Source: Paenibacillus tyrphae
GTDB taxonomy: Bacteria > Bacillota > Bacilli > Paenibacillales > NBRC-103111
Length of the DNA: 64,000 nt
Direction of reading: 5' to 3'
Assembly: GCF_000722545.1 (NCBI RefSeq)
Contig: NZ_JNVM01000011.1
Coordinates: forward strand, 124,001 to 188,000
Shown here in pieces: positions 56,695 through 64,000 of the stretch. A program made the translations under genes and the position numbers. Below the pieces are notes generated by a model. It did no database searches and had not been told where the DNA came from. It worked only from the letters and a program-made list of their open reading frames with translations. The first letter of the stretch is position 1. Every line of letters begins with the position of its first letter.

Positions 56695-57069
56695 TCATGC
56701 CAGCCGCTGGACGAACTCAAGCCGGTTGCCGAACGGGTCCAGACAGTGAAAGCGAAGCATGCCTTCCAGCGGCACGTCCTCCCGGATGACGATTCCCTTT
56801 TCCACTAACGCTCGTTTAAGCTTTCCGAGATCCTTGACCTGAAAAGCCGGATGCGCTTTCGACGCAGGAGCGAAGTCGGTCTGCACGCCGATATGCACCT
56901 CATGGGGGCCGCAGGCAAACCATACGCCGCCGCGCGCCCGGAGCGACTCGGGCTTCGGAATTTCCCGCATTCCCAGCAGCTCTCCGTAAAAAGCCCGCGC
57001 TTCTTCTTCGCATCCGGCCGGCGCGGCCAATTGAACATGGTCGATCCCTATATATTCGTGAGCTTCCAT
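56695..57069 (-). CDS. VOC superfamily (glyoxalase-like) protein
   Basis: A 124-residue single-module vicinal oxygen chelate protein: GIDHVQLAAP (metal His), EEARAFYGELLGMREIPKPE, GVWFACGPHEVHIGV (second His) and the C-terminal RFHCLDPFGNRLEFVQ with the metal Glu. Such proteins include glyoxalase I, dioxygenases and antibiotic-binding proteins; the substrate cannot be told. ATG 57069 has AAAGGAGGCATC upstream. It is a single gene, convergent with the coat genes. Confidence 0.88.
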   Translation of the reverse strand: MEAHEYIGIDHVQLAAPAGCEEEARAFYGELLGMREIPKPESLRARGGVWFACGPHEVHIGVQTDFAPASKAHPAFQVKDLGKLKRALVEKGIVIREDVPLEGMLRFHCLDPFGNRLEFVQRLA

Positions 57070-57252
57070 GATGACTGATGCCTCCTTTATCGATATTTCA
57101 TTTAATGAAACTTAATTTCATTAGATGGTACAGACTTATCATATCCGATTCTGATTTGCATGTAAATAGAACCGCTTCGAGGACTGCTAACCGAGCCTTG
57201 CAAAAAAAGGGTATAATATTTCCGTAGCGACACGGAGAGGGGACTTGGGAAG

Positions 57253-57957
57253 ATGTATCGTATTCTGATTGTGGAGGATGACGATAAGATTGCCGGTATC
57301 CTTCAGGAATACTTGGAAAAGTATGGGTACGAAGCGGCCCGGACGACCGATTATAAACATATTAAGGACGCGTTCCTTCAGCATAATCCCGAGCTTGTGC
57401 TGCTTGATATCAATTTGCCTAGTTACGACGGCTTTTATTGGTGCCGCCAGATTCGCACCGTCTCCAGCGTGCCGATCTTGTTCATGTCCGCGCGGGTCGG
57501 GGAAATGGACCAGATCATGGCGATCGAGAACGGCGGCGACGATTACATCACGAAGCCGTTTCATTCGGAGGTCGTCATGGCGAAGATCAAAAGCGCTTTG
57601 CGTCGCGCCTATGGGGAATATGCGCAGGTGCAGACCGGACGCGAGCTAACGGAGCTGAACGGTCTGTTCGTCGACCGGACCCGGAGCTCGGCCGAATGGC
57701 AGGGACGCAAAGTGGACCTCAGCCGCAACGAGCTGCTGCTGCTGGATCTTCTGCTGAAGCAGGCGGGAGAAGTCGTGCCTCGCGAACGGCTGCTTGAAGC
57801 GCTGTGGGACGATATCGACTTTGTCGACGACAATACGCTGACGGTAAATGTGACGAGGGTGCGCAAAAAATTGGAGGAGCTCGGCATCATGCGCGCCATC
57901 AAAACGGTCCGCGGCCAAGGCTACCGCCTTCAGTCTTCTTGGGAGGGCGAAGAATGA
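57253..57957 (+). CDS. BceR-type OmpR-family response regulator
   Basis: A 234-residue response regulator. The receiver domain has acidic residues EDD at 8-10, phosphorylation site D52 (LVLLDINLPSYDG) and K near DYITKPFH. The C-terminal winged helix (VDLSRNELLLLDLLLKQAGE, VNVTRVRKKLEELG, VRGQGYRL) is OmpR-like. It heads a regulator-kinase-ATPase-permease set typical of BceRSAB modules for bacitracin and other cell-wall-active peptides. A TATAAT lies at 57212-57217 without a good -35. The stop overlaps the kinase start (ATGA). Confidence 0.93.
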   Translation: MYRILIVEDDDKIAGILQEYLEKYGYEAARTTDYKHIKDAFLQHNPELVLLDINLPSYDGFYWCRQIRTVSSVPILFMSARVGEMDQIMAIENGGDDYITKPFHSEVVMAKIKSALRRAYGEYAQVQTGRELTELNGLFVDRTRSSAEWQGRKVDLSRNELLLLDLLLKQAGEVVPRERLLEALWDDIDFVDDNTLTVNVTRVRKKLEELGIMRAIKTVRGQGYRLQSSWEGEE

Positions 57958-59063
57958 GCTTTCGCGACTTTTTGGCCGACCGCATCGGATTTATCGTCAT
58001 TTATTGGATCAATGTGTGCTTAATCGCGGCAGTCGTACAGCTGGACCTGCTGGGCAAAAACGTATCGCTCGACGGAAGCAATATCGCCTACATGGCTGTA
58101 CTATCGGCAGCGGGGCTCGTTTCGTTCTTAATCTTAGACTACATCAGGCAGCGCGGGTATTTCCAAGGCCTTCGGAGTCTGAAGCAAAGCGGGCTGACCG
58201 GCCGCAAGCCTGAGGCTATGGAGGGCGTCATAAGTTTACCTACGGGTGTTAGCCGGGAGCAGCGGATTGCCGTAGATTTGCTGTTGGAATTATACGGCGC
58301 TTATACCGACCGGCTCGAGAAGCATCGGATTTCTCAAGATCAGCACCAAACGTTCGTTCGGTTATGGGTGCATCAAATGAAAACGCCGGTGTCCGTCATC
58401 GGACTACTGACCGAGCAGCCGCACGCCGTGCCGAAGGAAGCGCCCCAACGTCCGGTTGGGGCAGCATTGGAAAGCATCCAGGAAGAAAACGAGAAGCTGC
58501 GTCAAGGCCTCGACATGATGCTGCATACCGCACGGCTTGAGAAGTTCGAAGCGGATCTTCACATGCAGAAGGTCGACCTGCTGCAAGCGGTCCGCCATGT
58601 TATTAACGAGCACAAAAAGGCATGCATCCGCTACCGGATATATCCGAAGCTGATTGCCAGCCACGAAGCATGCTACATCGATACGGACGATAAATGGCTC
58701 GGCATCATTTTGCATCAAATCGTCTCGAATGCGATTAAATATTCCAAAAACAAGCACGACGGCAGCAAATCGCTGACCATGACGATCACGAAGGATGGCA
58801 GCGGCTGCCACGCCGTATTTCAGGACGAAGGGATCGGCATCGCCGAGCAGGATCTTCCGCGGGTGTTCGATCCTTTTTTTACCGGCGAGAATGGCAGGCT
58901 CGTCACCGAATCGACCGGCATGGGGCTGTTTATCGCCAAGGAAGTGTGCCGGAGGCTCGGACACCGGCTTGAGATCGAATCGAAGCTCGGGGAAGGAACG
59001 ACCGTCCGCCTTCATTTTCCGCGCAGCGGAGCGCTGCATGAAGGGCTGCTGCCCCTAAAGTGA
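57954..59063 (+). CDS. BceS-type intramembrane-sensing histidine kinase
   Basis: A 369-residue kinase with two transmembrane helices (about 11-31 and 45-63) and a very short extracellular loop, the mark of intramembrane-sensing kinases that depend on the ABC permease for ligand detection. The phosphoacceptor is H140 in WVHQMKTPVSV. The ATPase lobe shows LHQIVSNAIKYSKNKHDG (N box), FQDEGIGIAEQDLPRVFDPFF (G1/F box) and TGMGLFIAKEVC (G2). The start is ATG 57954, overlapping the regulator stop. The stop codon is part of a BceR-like operator. Confidence 0.93.
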   Translation: MSFRDFLADRIGFIVIYWINVCLIAAVVQLDLLGKNVSLDGSNIAYMAVLSAAGLVSFLILDYIRQRGYFQGLRSLKQSGLTGRKPEAMEGVISLPTGVSREQRIAVDLLLELYGAYTDRLEKHRISQDQHQTFVRLWVHQMKTPVSVIGLLTEQPHAVPKEAPQRPVGAALESIQEENEKLRQGLDMMLHTARLEKFEADLHMQKVDLLQAVRHVINEHKKACIRYRIYPKLIASHEACYIDTDDKWLGIILHQIVSNAIKYSKNKHDGSKSLTMTITKDGSGCHAVFQDEGIGIAEQDLPRVFDPFFTGENGRLVTESTGMGLFIAKEVCRRLGHRLEIESKLGEGTTVRLHFPRSGALHEGLLPLK

Positions 59064-59134
59064 CAGTGTTGTAAGAAAACGGGATCGCGATGTAAGGTGA
59101 ATCGATGGCTGGGCCGGCGGAACCTTCGTATACT
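59061..59134 (+). promoter_or_regulatory. BceR-like operator and promoter for the ABC genes
   Basis: TGACAGTGTTGTAA (59061-59074) fits the TNACA-N4-TGTAA operator known for BceR-type regulators, and its TGA is the kinase stop codon. TATACT (59129-59134) is a candidate -10 with a poor -35, as expected of an activator-dependent promoter. The operator lies about 55 bp upstream of that -10. Confidence 0.65.
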
Positions 59135-59171
59135 ACAGGCAGAGTGAAGTGATCAAAGGGGGAACCGCATC

Positions 59172-59954
59172 GTGACTACTGTACTGAAGACGGACGCCTT
59201 GTCCAAAATATACGGCAGCGCCGGCAAAGGCGTCGTTTATAAAGCGCTCGAGCATATCTCGCTGGAAATCGGACGGGGAGAATTCACCGGCATTATGGGG
59301 CCGTCGGGGAGCGGCAAGACGACGCTGCTCAATCTGCTGGCCACCATCGACAAACCGACCTCGGGACATATTGAAATCAACGGCACCGACCCGGCGGGTC
59401 TGAACAATAAGCAGCTTGCTTTATTCCGCCGCCGCGAGCTCGGCTTCGTGTTTCAAGATTTCAACCTGCTGGAGACGCTCTCGATCAAAGAAAATATCAT
59501 TTTGCCGCTTGTGCTGGAAGGGACGAAGCCTTCCGAGATTGAACGGCGCGTGGCGGAAATCGCCGAGGTTCTCGGCATTACCCCGATTTTATCCAAACGG
59601 ACATACGAGGTATCCGGGGGGCAGCAGCAGCGCACGGCTATTGCACGAGCCATCATTCACCGTCCGTCGTTGCTGCTGGCGGACGAATTGACGGGCAATC
59701 TGGATTCGAAGGCGGCCAAAGACGTGATGGAATCGCTGCGAGGCCTTAACGAGGAGCGGGAAGTGACCATCCTGATGGTGACGCACGATCCGTTTGCCGC
59801 CAGCTACTGCAAGCGGGTCTTGTTCATCAAGGACGGCAAGCTTTTTTCGGAGATTCGCCGCGGCGCGAACCGTCAGGCCTTTTTTCAGCAAATTTTGGAC
59901 ACCTTAAGCGTGCTGGGAGGGAACTTCGATGAACTTCCGACAGCTCGCCCTTAA
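59172..59954 (+). CDS. BceA-type ABC transporter ATPase
   Basis: A 260-residue ATPase of the MacB/LolD-like family: Walker A GPSGSGKTT (residues 43-51), Q loop FVFQDFNLLETLSIKENI, signature VSGGQQQRTAIARAI and Walker B LLLADELTGNLDSK. It powers the permease in removing or releasing cell-wall peptide antibiotics from their lipid targets. The start is GTG 59172 with AAAGGGGGAACC upstream. The end overlaps the permease gene by 26 bases. Confidence 0.94.
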   Translation: MTTVLKTDALSKIYGSAGKGVVYKALEHISLEIGRGEFTGIMGPSGSGKTTLLNLLATIDKPTSGHIEINGTDPAGLNNKQLALFRRRELGFVFQDFNLLETLSIKENIILPLVLEGTKPSEIERRVAEIAEVLGITPILSKRTYEVSGGQQQRTAIARAIIHRPSLLLADELTGNLDSKAAKDVMESLRGLNEEREVTILMVTHDPFAASYCKRVLFIKDGKLFSEIRRGANRQAFFQQILDTLSVLGGNFDELPTARP

Positions 59955-61857
59955 AAATATTCAAGGCAATTGGCACCGGTATGTCGCATTTTTTTTGAGC
60001 AGCGCTTTTTCCGTCATGGTTTTCTATATGTTTGGATCGTTCATTTACCATCCCGAAATCGCAAACGGGAATATCAAAGCCGCGAGCATGGTGAAACAAG
60101 TGCTCTTCGCCTGTCAGATTCTGATCGTCGTGTTCTCATTCTTTTTCGTGCTGTACGCCAGCTTTGCTTTTCTTAAGACCCGCAAGAAAGAGTTCGGCTT
60201 GCTCACCTTGTTCGGAATGACCCGTTCGCAGATCTGCCGCCTGATGTTCTACGAGCAGATGATGATCGGCCTGCTGTCGATCGGCGTCGGGATCGGTACC
60301 GGCATGCTGTTCTCGAAGCTGTTCTTTTTGGCTATTGCGCGTTTGCTTCAAATAGATAGCCCGATCCGCTTCGTCGTGCCGCCCCAGGCGCTGCTTCAGA
60401 CGGTCATCGGCTTTCTGGCCTTGTTTCTCGCGATGACCCTGTTTGCGATGTTCAGCGTAGGCCGCAGCCAAATCATCGCGTTATTGCGGGCGGCCAAACA
60501 GCCGAAGAAGCCTCCCGTGGCTTCACCGTGGCTCACCGTCTTGGCGGTTGTTTGCCTTGGAGGCGGCTATTATTTGGCGTTTACGACTTCCCTGAAGCTC
60601 ATTTTGCAGCTTATGCTTCCGATCGTTTTATTAACCGTGCTCGGCACCTATTTCCTGTTCACCCAGGCGAGCGTCGCGATTATCCACAGATTGCAGCGCC
60701 TGACGGGCTTGTACTACAACAGGACAAATATGATTGCCATCTCGCAGCTTGCGTTCAAAATGAAAGACAACGCGCGCACGCTGTTCGTCGTTTCGGTTTT
60801 GAGCGCAGTCATTTTGACGGCATCGGGCACGATTTACGTATTTTATAAGAGCAGCGATCAGCAGCTGATGGAGCAGCTTCCGAATACGATAAGCTTTACC
60901 GAACAAGGGCTCAATGCCCCTAGAGGGATTGACCCTGAGAGGATCAAGGCCGTATTGACTGCTGAAGGGGCGAGCTTGGCGAAGGAATTGAAAATCGCAG
61001 GCGTACAGGTCCCGCTTAAGCTGGACGGCTCCCGTGCATCCGATATAACGGCGCTGCTGATATCGGAATCCGATTACAATCGGGCGGCAGAAGGAATCGA
61101 GTATGCAGCTCCGCTTCAGATCGCGCCGGGGCATGCCGTATTCAGCTATCCTTACAAGATGAGCGACATCAAGCTAATGGAAAAAGGTTCGCAGCGAACC
61201 GTTCAGTTAAACGGGCAAACCTGGCCGCTGGAGATGGACGGGCAGGTAACGGGAGCCGTCATCAATCTGATGGGAGAAGCGAGCGGGCTGCTCGTGGTCA
61301 ATGACGGGGAATATGCCCAGATGATGGGCAAGGTACCTGACGACCGGAAGATCGTCTATTACGGCTTCGAGCTGAACCGATGGCAGGAGCATGCCGCCGC
61401 CGTAGAGAAAGTAAAGCAGTCCGTCCCCGAAGAGCAGAGGAAACGATTGTCCGACCGTACCTCCTACTATGCTTCGACCCAGCAAAGCTCGTCATTAGCG
61501 CTGCTCATCGGTCTGTTCGTCAGCTTCCTGTTCTTTGTCGCCTCGGCGAGCATGCTGTATTTCAAGCTGTTCACCGAGCTGCAGGAAGACGACCATCAAT
61601 ATCGTGCGCTGATGCGGATCGGGATGTCGGTGTCTGAAATCCGGCGGATCATTAACGTGCAGATCGGCTTGCTGTTTCTGCTCCCGGTTGTCGTAGGCGC
61701 GGCTCATGCGGCTTTCGCTTACAAGACGCTGGCTAATTTGCTCTCGATGAACGTATGGTCTTACGGGGCGATGGTCATTTTCGTTTATGCCGTTTTGCAA
61801 TTTCTTTACTTCCTGCTCACCCGCCGCGCCTACATGGGCCAGATGAAGAGCTTGTAA
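59929..61857 (+). CDS. BceB-type ABC permease with large extracellular domain
   Basis: A 642-residue permease. The FtsX-like fold is arranged as ten transmembrane helices (first at about 17-37, last four near 520-630). A large extracellular domain of about 200 residues (about 310-515) lies between helices 7 and 8, the feature of BceB proteins used for substrate recognition and signalling to the kinase. RKKEFGLLTLFGMTRSQICR is the conserved cytoplasmic segment. ATG 59929 follows GGGAGGG. It closes the Bce-like module; specificity cannot be told from sequence. Confidence 0.93.
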   Translation: MNFRQLALKNIQGNWHRYVAFFLSSAFSVMVFYMFGSFIYHPEIANGNIKAASMVKQVLFACQILIVVFSFFFVLYASFAFLKTRKKEFGLLTLFGMTRSQICRLMFYEQMMIGLLSIGVGIGTGMLFSKLFFLAIARLLQIDSPIRFVVPPQALLQTVIGFLALFLAMTLFAMFSVGRSQIIALLRAAKQPKKPPVASPWLTVLAVVCLGGGYYLAFTTSLKLILQLMLPIVLLTVLGTYFLFTQASVAIIHRLQRLTGLYYNRTNMIAISQLAFKMKDNARTLFVVSVLSAVILTASGTIYVFYKSSDQQLMEQLPNTISFTEQGLNAPRGIDPERIKAVLTAEGASLAKELKIAGVQVPLKLDGSRASDITALLISESDYNRAAEGIEYAAPLQIAPGHAVFSYPYKMSDIKLMEKGSQRTVQLNGQTWPLEMDGQVTGAVINLMGEASGLLVVNDGEYAQMMGKVPDDRKIVYYGFELNRWQEHAAAVEKVKQSVPEEQRKRLSDRTSYYASTQQSSSLALLIGLFVSFLFFVASASMLYFKLFTELQEDDHQYRALMRIGMSVSEIRRIINVQIGLLFLLPVVVGAAHAAFAYKTLANLLSMNVWSYGAMVIFVYAVLQFLYFLLTRRAYMGQMKSL

Positions 61858-61986
61858 GCGATCAGACGATGCAAGCAACTCTCATGAGCGGTGTATTGCC
61901 TAGGACTCCTCCGCAAGTTTGGTATATTTTTTCGTTTTTGAACCATAATACGAAAAAAAAGCCAACACGGAAGGGGCATCATCCGG

Positions 61987-62571
61987 GTGAAAATCATCGT
62001 CACGTTGCTTCTGGCCGCCACGCTTCTGTGCGGCTGCCAAAAGGAGCCCCATCGCGACGCCTCCGATATGAAGACGCTGCAAAAAACGGTCGGCCGCGAG
62101 AGGTTGCTTCAGACGTTCAGCCAAATCGAGCCGCCGCCGATGGGAAAAGAAATCATGAACAAGTCCGATCAAGAAATCATCGCTTGGATTAAGCAAGTGG
62201 ACGACTGGACGCATAAAGTGCTCTCTTCGCCGGTTACCGGGGAGATGGACGAACACGCCATGCGCGAGATGCGGACGCAGCTGGGGAAAGTATATACGCC
62301 CGACATGGCGCGGCGGATGATCGATTACTTTTACCGCCGGGACCCCCGGATCGGAACGTACCAGGCGAACAGCACCAAAGCCATGCTGGGCCTGCGCAGT
62401 GAATGGGGGCAGTACGAGCTGCACAAATCGCAGCCGGGCGAAGGGCAGTACAAGCTCAGCCTAACCGGCAGGTCGAAGCAGGACTACAGCGAATCCGTCA
62501 TGCAGCACGAGTCCGCCTACAGCGTGCAAGGCGACCGTTTGATCGTCAGCGAATTCAAGACCCGCTCTTGA
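61987..62571 (+). CDS. Hypothetical lipoprotein
   Basis: A 194-residue exported protein with a lipoprotein signal (VTLLLAATLLCGC, lipidated Cys about residue 18). The mature part is hydrophilic and helical at first (SDQEIIAWIKQVDDWTHKV), then beta-rich (GQYELHKSQPGEGQYKLSL). No family was recognised. The start is GTG 61987, with GGAAGGGGC some 14 bases upstream. It lies 129 bases after the Bce-like permease gene in the same direction, and could be an accessory of that module or independent. Confidence 0.7.
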   Translation: MKIIVTLLLAATLLCGCQKEPHRDASDMKTLQKTVGRERLLQTFSQIEPPPMGKEIMNKSDQEIIAWIKQVDDWTHKVLSSPVTGEMDEHAMREMRTQLGKVYTPDMARRMIDYFYRRDPRIGTYQANSTKAMLGLRSEWGQYELHKSQPGEGQYKLSLTGRSKQDYSESVMQHESAYSVQGDRLIVSEFKTRS

Positions 62572-62594
62572 ATAGGCAAACACTTTATTTACAG

Positions 62595-62632
62595 CAGACT
62601 GGTGTCTATTACACGCCGGTCTGTTTTTTTTG
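62595..62632 (+). terminator. Terminator after the lipoprotein gene
   Basis: cagac (62595-62599) pairs with gtctg (62619-62623), extended by GGTGT/ACACGCC, followed by eight Ts. Confidence 0.75.
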
Positions 62633-62712
62633 TATGCCGGCTGTGGAAAAAGGCTTCGGTCAAGCGTCCGATGCAGACGAACAAGCATTCCTATTCCTTA
62701 CTTGTTTTATGG

Positions 62713-62718
62713 TATAAT
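62713..62718 (+). promoter_or_regulatory. Extended -10 promoter candidate for pcrBA
   Basis: TGG-TATAAT has the TGn extension, but no good -35 lies 17 bases upstream. It leaves a leader of about 140 bases before pcrB. Confidence 0.45.
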
Positions 62719-62864
62719 AGGAAGAAGAGCCATTCCCCGCAGGCTTCATTGACACCGGGCGCGGGCTCGCATAGACTTGACTTGAGACAGGATGAATCAG
62801 CTCCGTACGTTCCTTTTCCGGGGGCGGCGGGCTTGCCGCGTTTAACGGACAGGAGGCAATTTCT

Positions 62865-63560
62865 TTGCATTTGCGTATGGAAGAATGGAAGCATGTGTTT
62901 AAACTTGATCCGGACCGGGAGATCGGCGACGAAGCGCTTGAGCGCATCTGCCTCTCCGGCACCGATGCGGTGATGGTCGGCGGCTCGTCCGGCGTCACCT
63001 TCGACAACACCGTCGACCTGCTGGCGCGCATCCGCCGGTATGAAGTGCCGTGCGTCTTGGAAGTATCGGACACGGAAGCGATCGTGCCGGGGTTTGACTT
63101 GTTTATGATCCCGATCGTGCTGAACGCCGGGGATACGCAGTGGATCGTCGGGCGTCATCAGCAGGCGCTGAAGGAATACGGCGCGATTCTGGATTGGGAC
63201 GAACTCGTACCCGAAGGCTACATTATATTGAACGGCGATTCCACGGCGGCCAAGCTGACCGAAGCCGATGTGCGGCTCGACGCGAAAGATGTAGAGGCCT
63301 ATGCCCGCATAGCCGACCGTTTGTTCCGCTGCCCGATTATTTATCTGGAATACAGCGGCGTGTTCGGCGATATGGAGCTGGTCGGCCGGGTGAAGGGGCT
63401 GCTTTCCCAGTCGCGGCTGTTTTACGGCGGCGGCATCGACAGCCCGGAGAAAGCGCGTGAGGCGGCCAAGGCGGCGCATACCGTCGTTGTAGGCAACGTG
63501 GTGTACGATGATCTTGAACGGGCGCTCGCTACGGTCCCGGCGGTAATGGAAATGCGGTAG
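62865..63560 (+). CDS. pcrB: Heptaprenylglyceryl phosphate synthase PcrB
   Basis: PcrB joins sn-glycerol-1-phosphate to heptaprenyl diphosphate, making an archaeal-type ether lipid precursor in Bacillota. The 231-residue TIM-barrel shows [65 protein letters not shown] (substrate tyrosine loop) and the phosphate-binding [13 protein letters not shown] and [11 protein letters not shown]. The start is TTG 62865, eight bases after AGGAGG; ATG 62877 is too far from that site. pcrA follows 16 bases later, as in B. subtilis. Confidence 0.94.
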   Translation: MHLRMEEWKHVFKLDPDREIGDEALERICLSGTDAVMVGGSSGVTFDNTVDLLARIRRYEVPCVLEVSDTEAIVPGFDLFMIPIVLNAGDTQWIVGRHQQALKEYGAILDWDELVPEGYIILNGDSTAAKLTEADVRLDAKDVEAYARIADRLFRCPIIYLEYSGVFGDMELVGRVKGLLSQSRLFYGGGIDSPEKAREAAKAAHTVVVGNVVYDDLERALATVPAVMEMR

Positions 63561-63576
63561 AAAGGAAATAAAAATA

Positions 63577-64000
63577 ATGATCAACGAACCTATCGATATA
63601 CTCAAAGCGATTCAAAAGCTCAACCCGCAGCAAAGACGCGCCGTCGAAACGACGGACGGACCGCTGCTGATCATGGCCGGGGCGGGCAGCGGCAAAACCC
63701 GCGTGCTGACGCACCGGATCGCTTATTTGATCGCGACGCGCAAAGCGGCGCCGTGGAGCATTCTTGCCATTACGTTCACGAATAAAGCGGCGCGGGAGAT
63801 GCAGGAGCGTGTCAGCGCCCTTGTCGGCCCGCAGGGGGGAGATATTTGGGTATCCACCTTCCACTCGATGTGCGTGCGTATTTTGCGCCGGGACATTTCG
63901 CGGATCGGTTTCACGTCGAATTTCACGATTCTCGATTCGGGCGACCAGCTGTCCGTAATCAAAAATTGCATGAAAGAGATGAACATCGACTCGAAAAAAT
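63577..64000 (+). CDS. pcrA: ATP-dependent DNA helicase PcrA, N-terminal part (3' truncated by window edge)
   Basis: The first 141 residues of an essential superfamily 1 UvrD/PcrA helicase that works in repair and rolling-circle replication and removes RecA. Visible are the Q motif LNPQQRRAV (16-24), Walker A AGAGSGKT (34-41), motif Ia [16 protein letters not shown] and motif Ib [15 protein letters not shown]. The ATG at 63577 follows GAAAGGAAATAAA. The frame is open at the end of the window. Confidence 0.96.
   Translation, partial: MINEPIDILKAIQKLNPQQRRAVETTDGPLLIMAGAGSGKTRVLTHRIAYLIATRKAAPWSILAITFTNKAAREMQERVSALVGPQGGDIWVSTFHSMCVRILRRDISRIGFTSNFTILDSGDQLSVIKNCMKEMNIDSKK

Noticed and set aside
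62792..62845. 17-residue arginine-rich leader peptide before pcrB
   Set aside because: The ribosome site is weak and there is no attenuator structure or reason for such control of pcrB.

Overview
The window looks like chromosomal DNA of a spore-forming, flagellated Bacillota, most like Paenibacillus or a relative. I infer this from the strong AGGAGG-type ribosome sites, the GC-rich coding sequence, the B. subtilis-like block ftsE-ftsX-(M23)-ctpB-minJ, the uvrB-uvrA, pcrB-pcrA and secA-prfB pairs, and two spore-coat-like proteins. No rRNA, tRNA or CRISPR array was seen.

Layout. 1-3.5 kb: 3' end of secA, prfB with the programmed +1 frameshift, a structured RNA/terminator and a YitT-type membrane protein. 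3.5-7.3 kb (minus strand): FdhD, an FdhF/YdeP-type molybdopterin oxidoreductase with a structured leader ending in an attenuator, and a DUF2294 protein. 7.4-15.8 kb: complete arginine cluster argC-J-B-D-F-G-H behind one promoter with ARG-box-like repeats. 15.8-23.7 kb: a VanW-like protein, then ftsE-ftsX, a coiled-coil M23 endopeptidase, ctpB and minJ (division and cell-wall hydrolysis). 23.7-30.6 kb: a flagellar stator pair (minus) and uvrB-uvrA behind a LexA-like box. 30.5-33.9 kb: a decayed nitrite/sulfite reductase gene, small membrane and hypothetical proteins and a TIM-barrel sugar isomerase-like protein.

33.98-41.2 kb (minus) is the most interesting part. It is a six-gene operon with its own promoter. 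In order of transcription it encodes a large secreted FG-GAP-repeat protein, an acyl-carrier protein, a class II aminoacyl-tRNA-synthetase-like amino acid:carrier-protein ligase, a DltD-like SGNH protein, a 36-residue DltX-like microprotein ending in FIYEGF, and a DltB-like MBOAT acyltransferase. This is a complete Dlt-type export aminoacylation pathway in which the adenylation enzyme DltA is replaced by a synthetase paralogue. I infer that it puts an amino acid on a cell-surface or exported polymer.

41.4-47.5 kb: a small membrane protein with a MocR-type regulator, a diguanylate cyclase and a long U32-family protein. 47.5-50.9 kb is an AT-rich island. It holds two divergent secreted proteins that share a repeated domain, one of them needing a -1 frameshift at a canonical A AAA AAG heptamer, plus an ISAs1-family transposase remnant. 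50.9-55.2 kb: a Gld-like ABC exporter operon. 55.2-57.1 kb: CotF-like coat proteins and a VOC protein. 57.2-61.9 kb: a BceRSAB-type antimicrobial-peptide sensing and detoxification module with a BceR-like operator. 62-64 kb: a lipoprotein, pcrB and the 5' end of pcrA.

All functional calls rest on reading translated motifs and gene order. No database search was possible.
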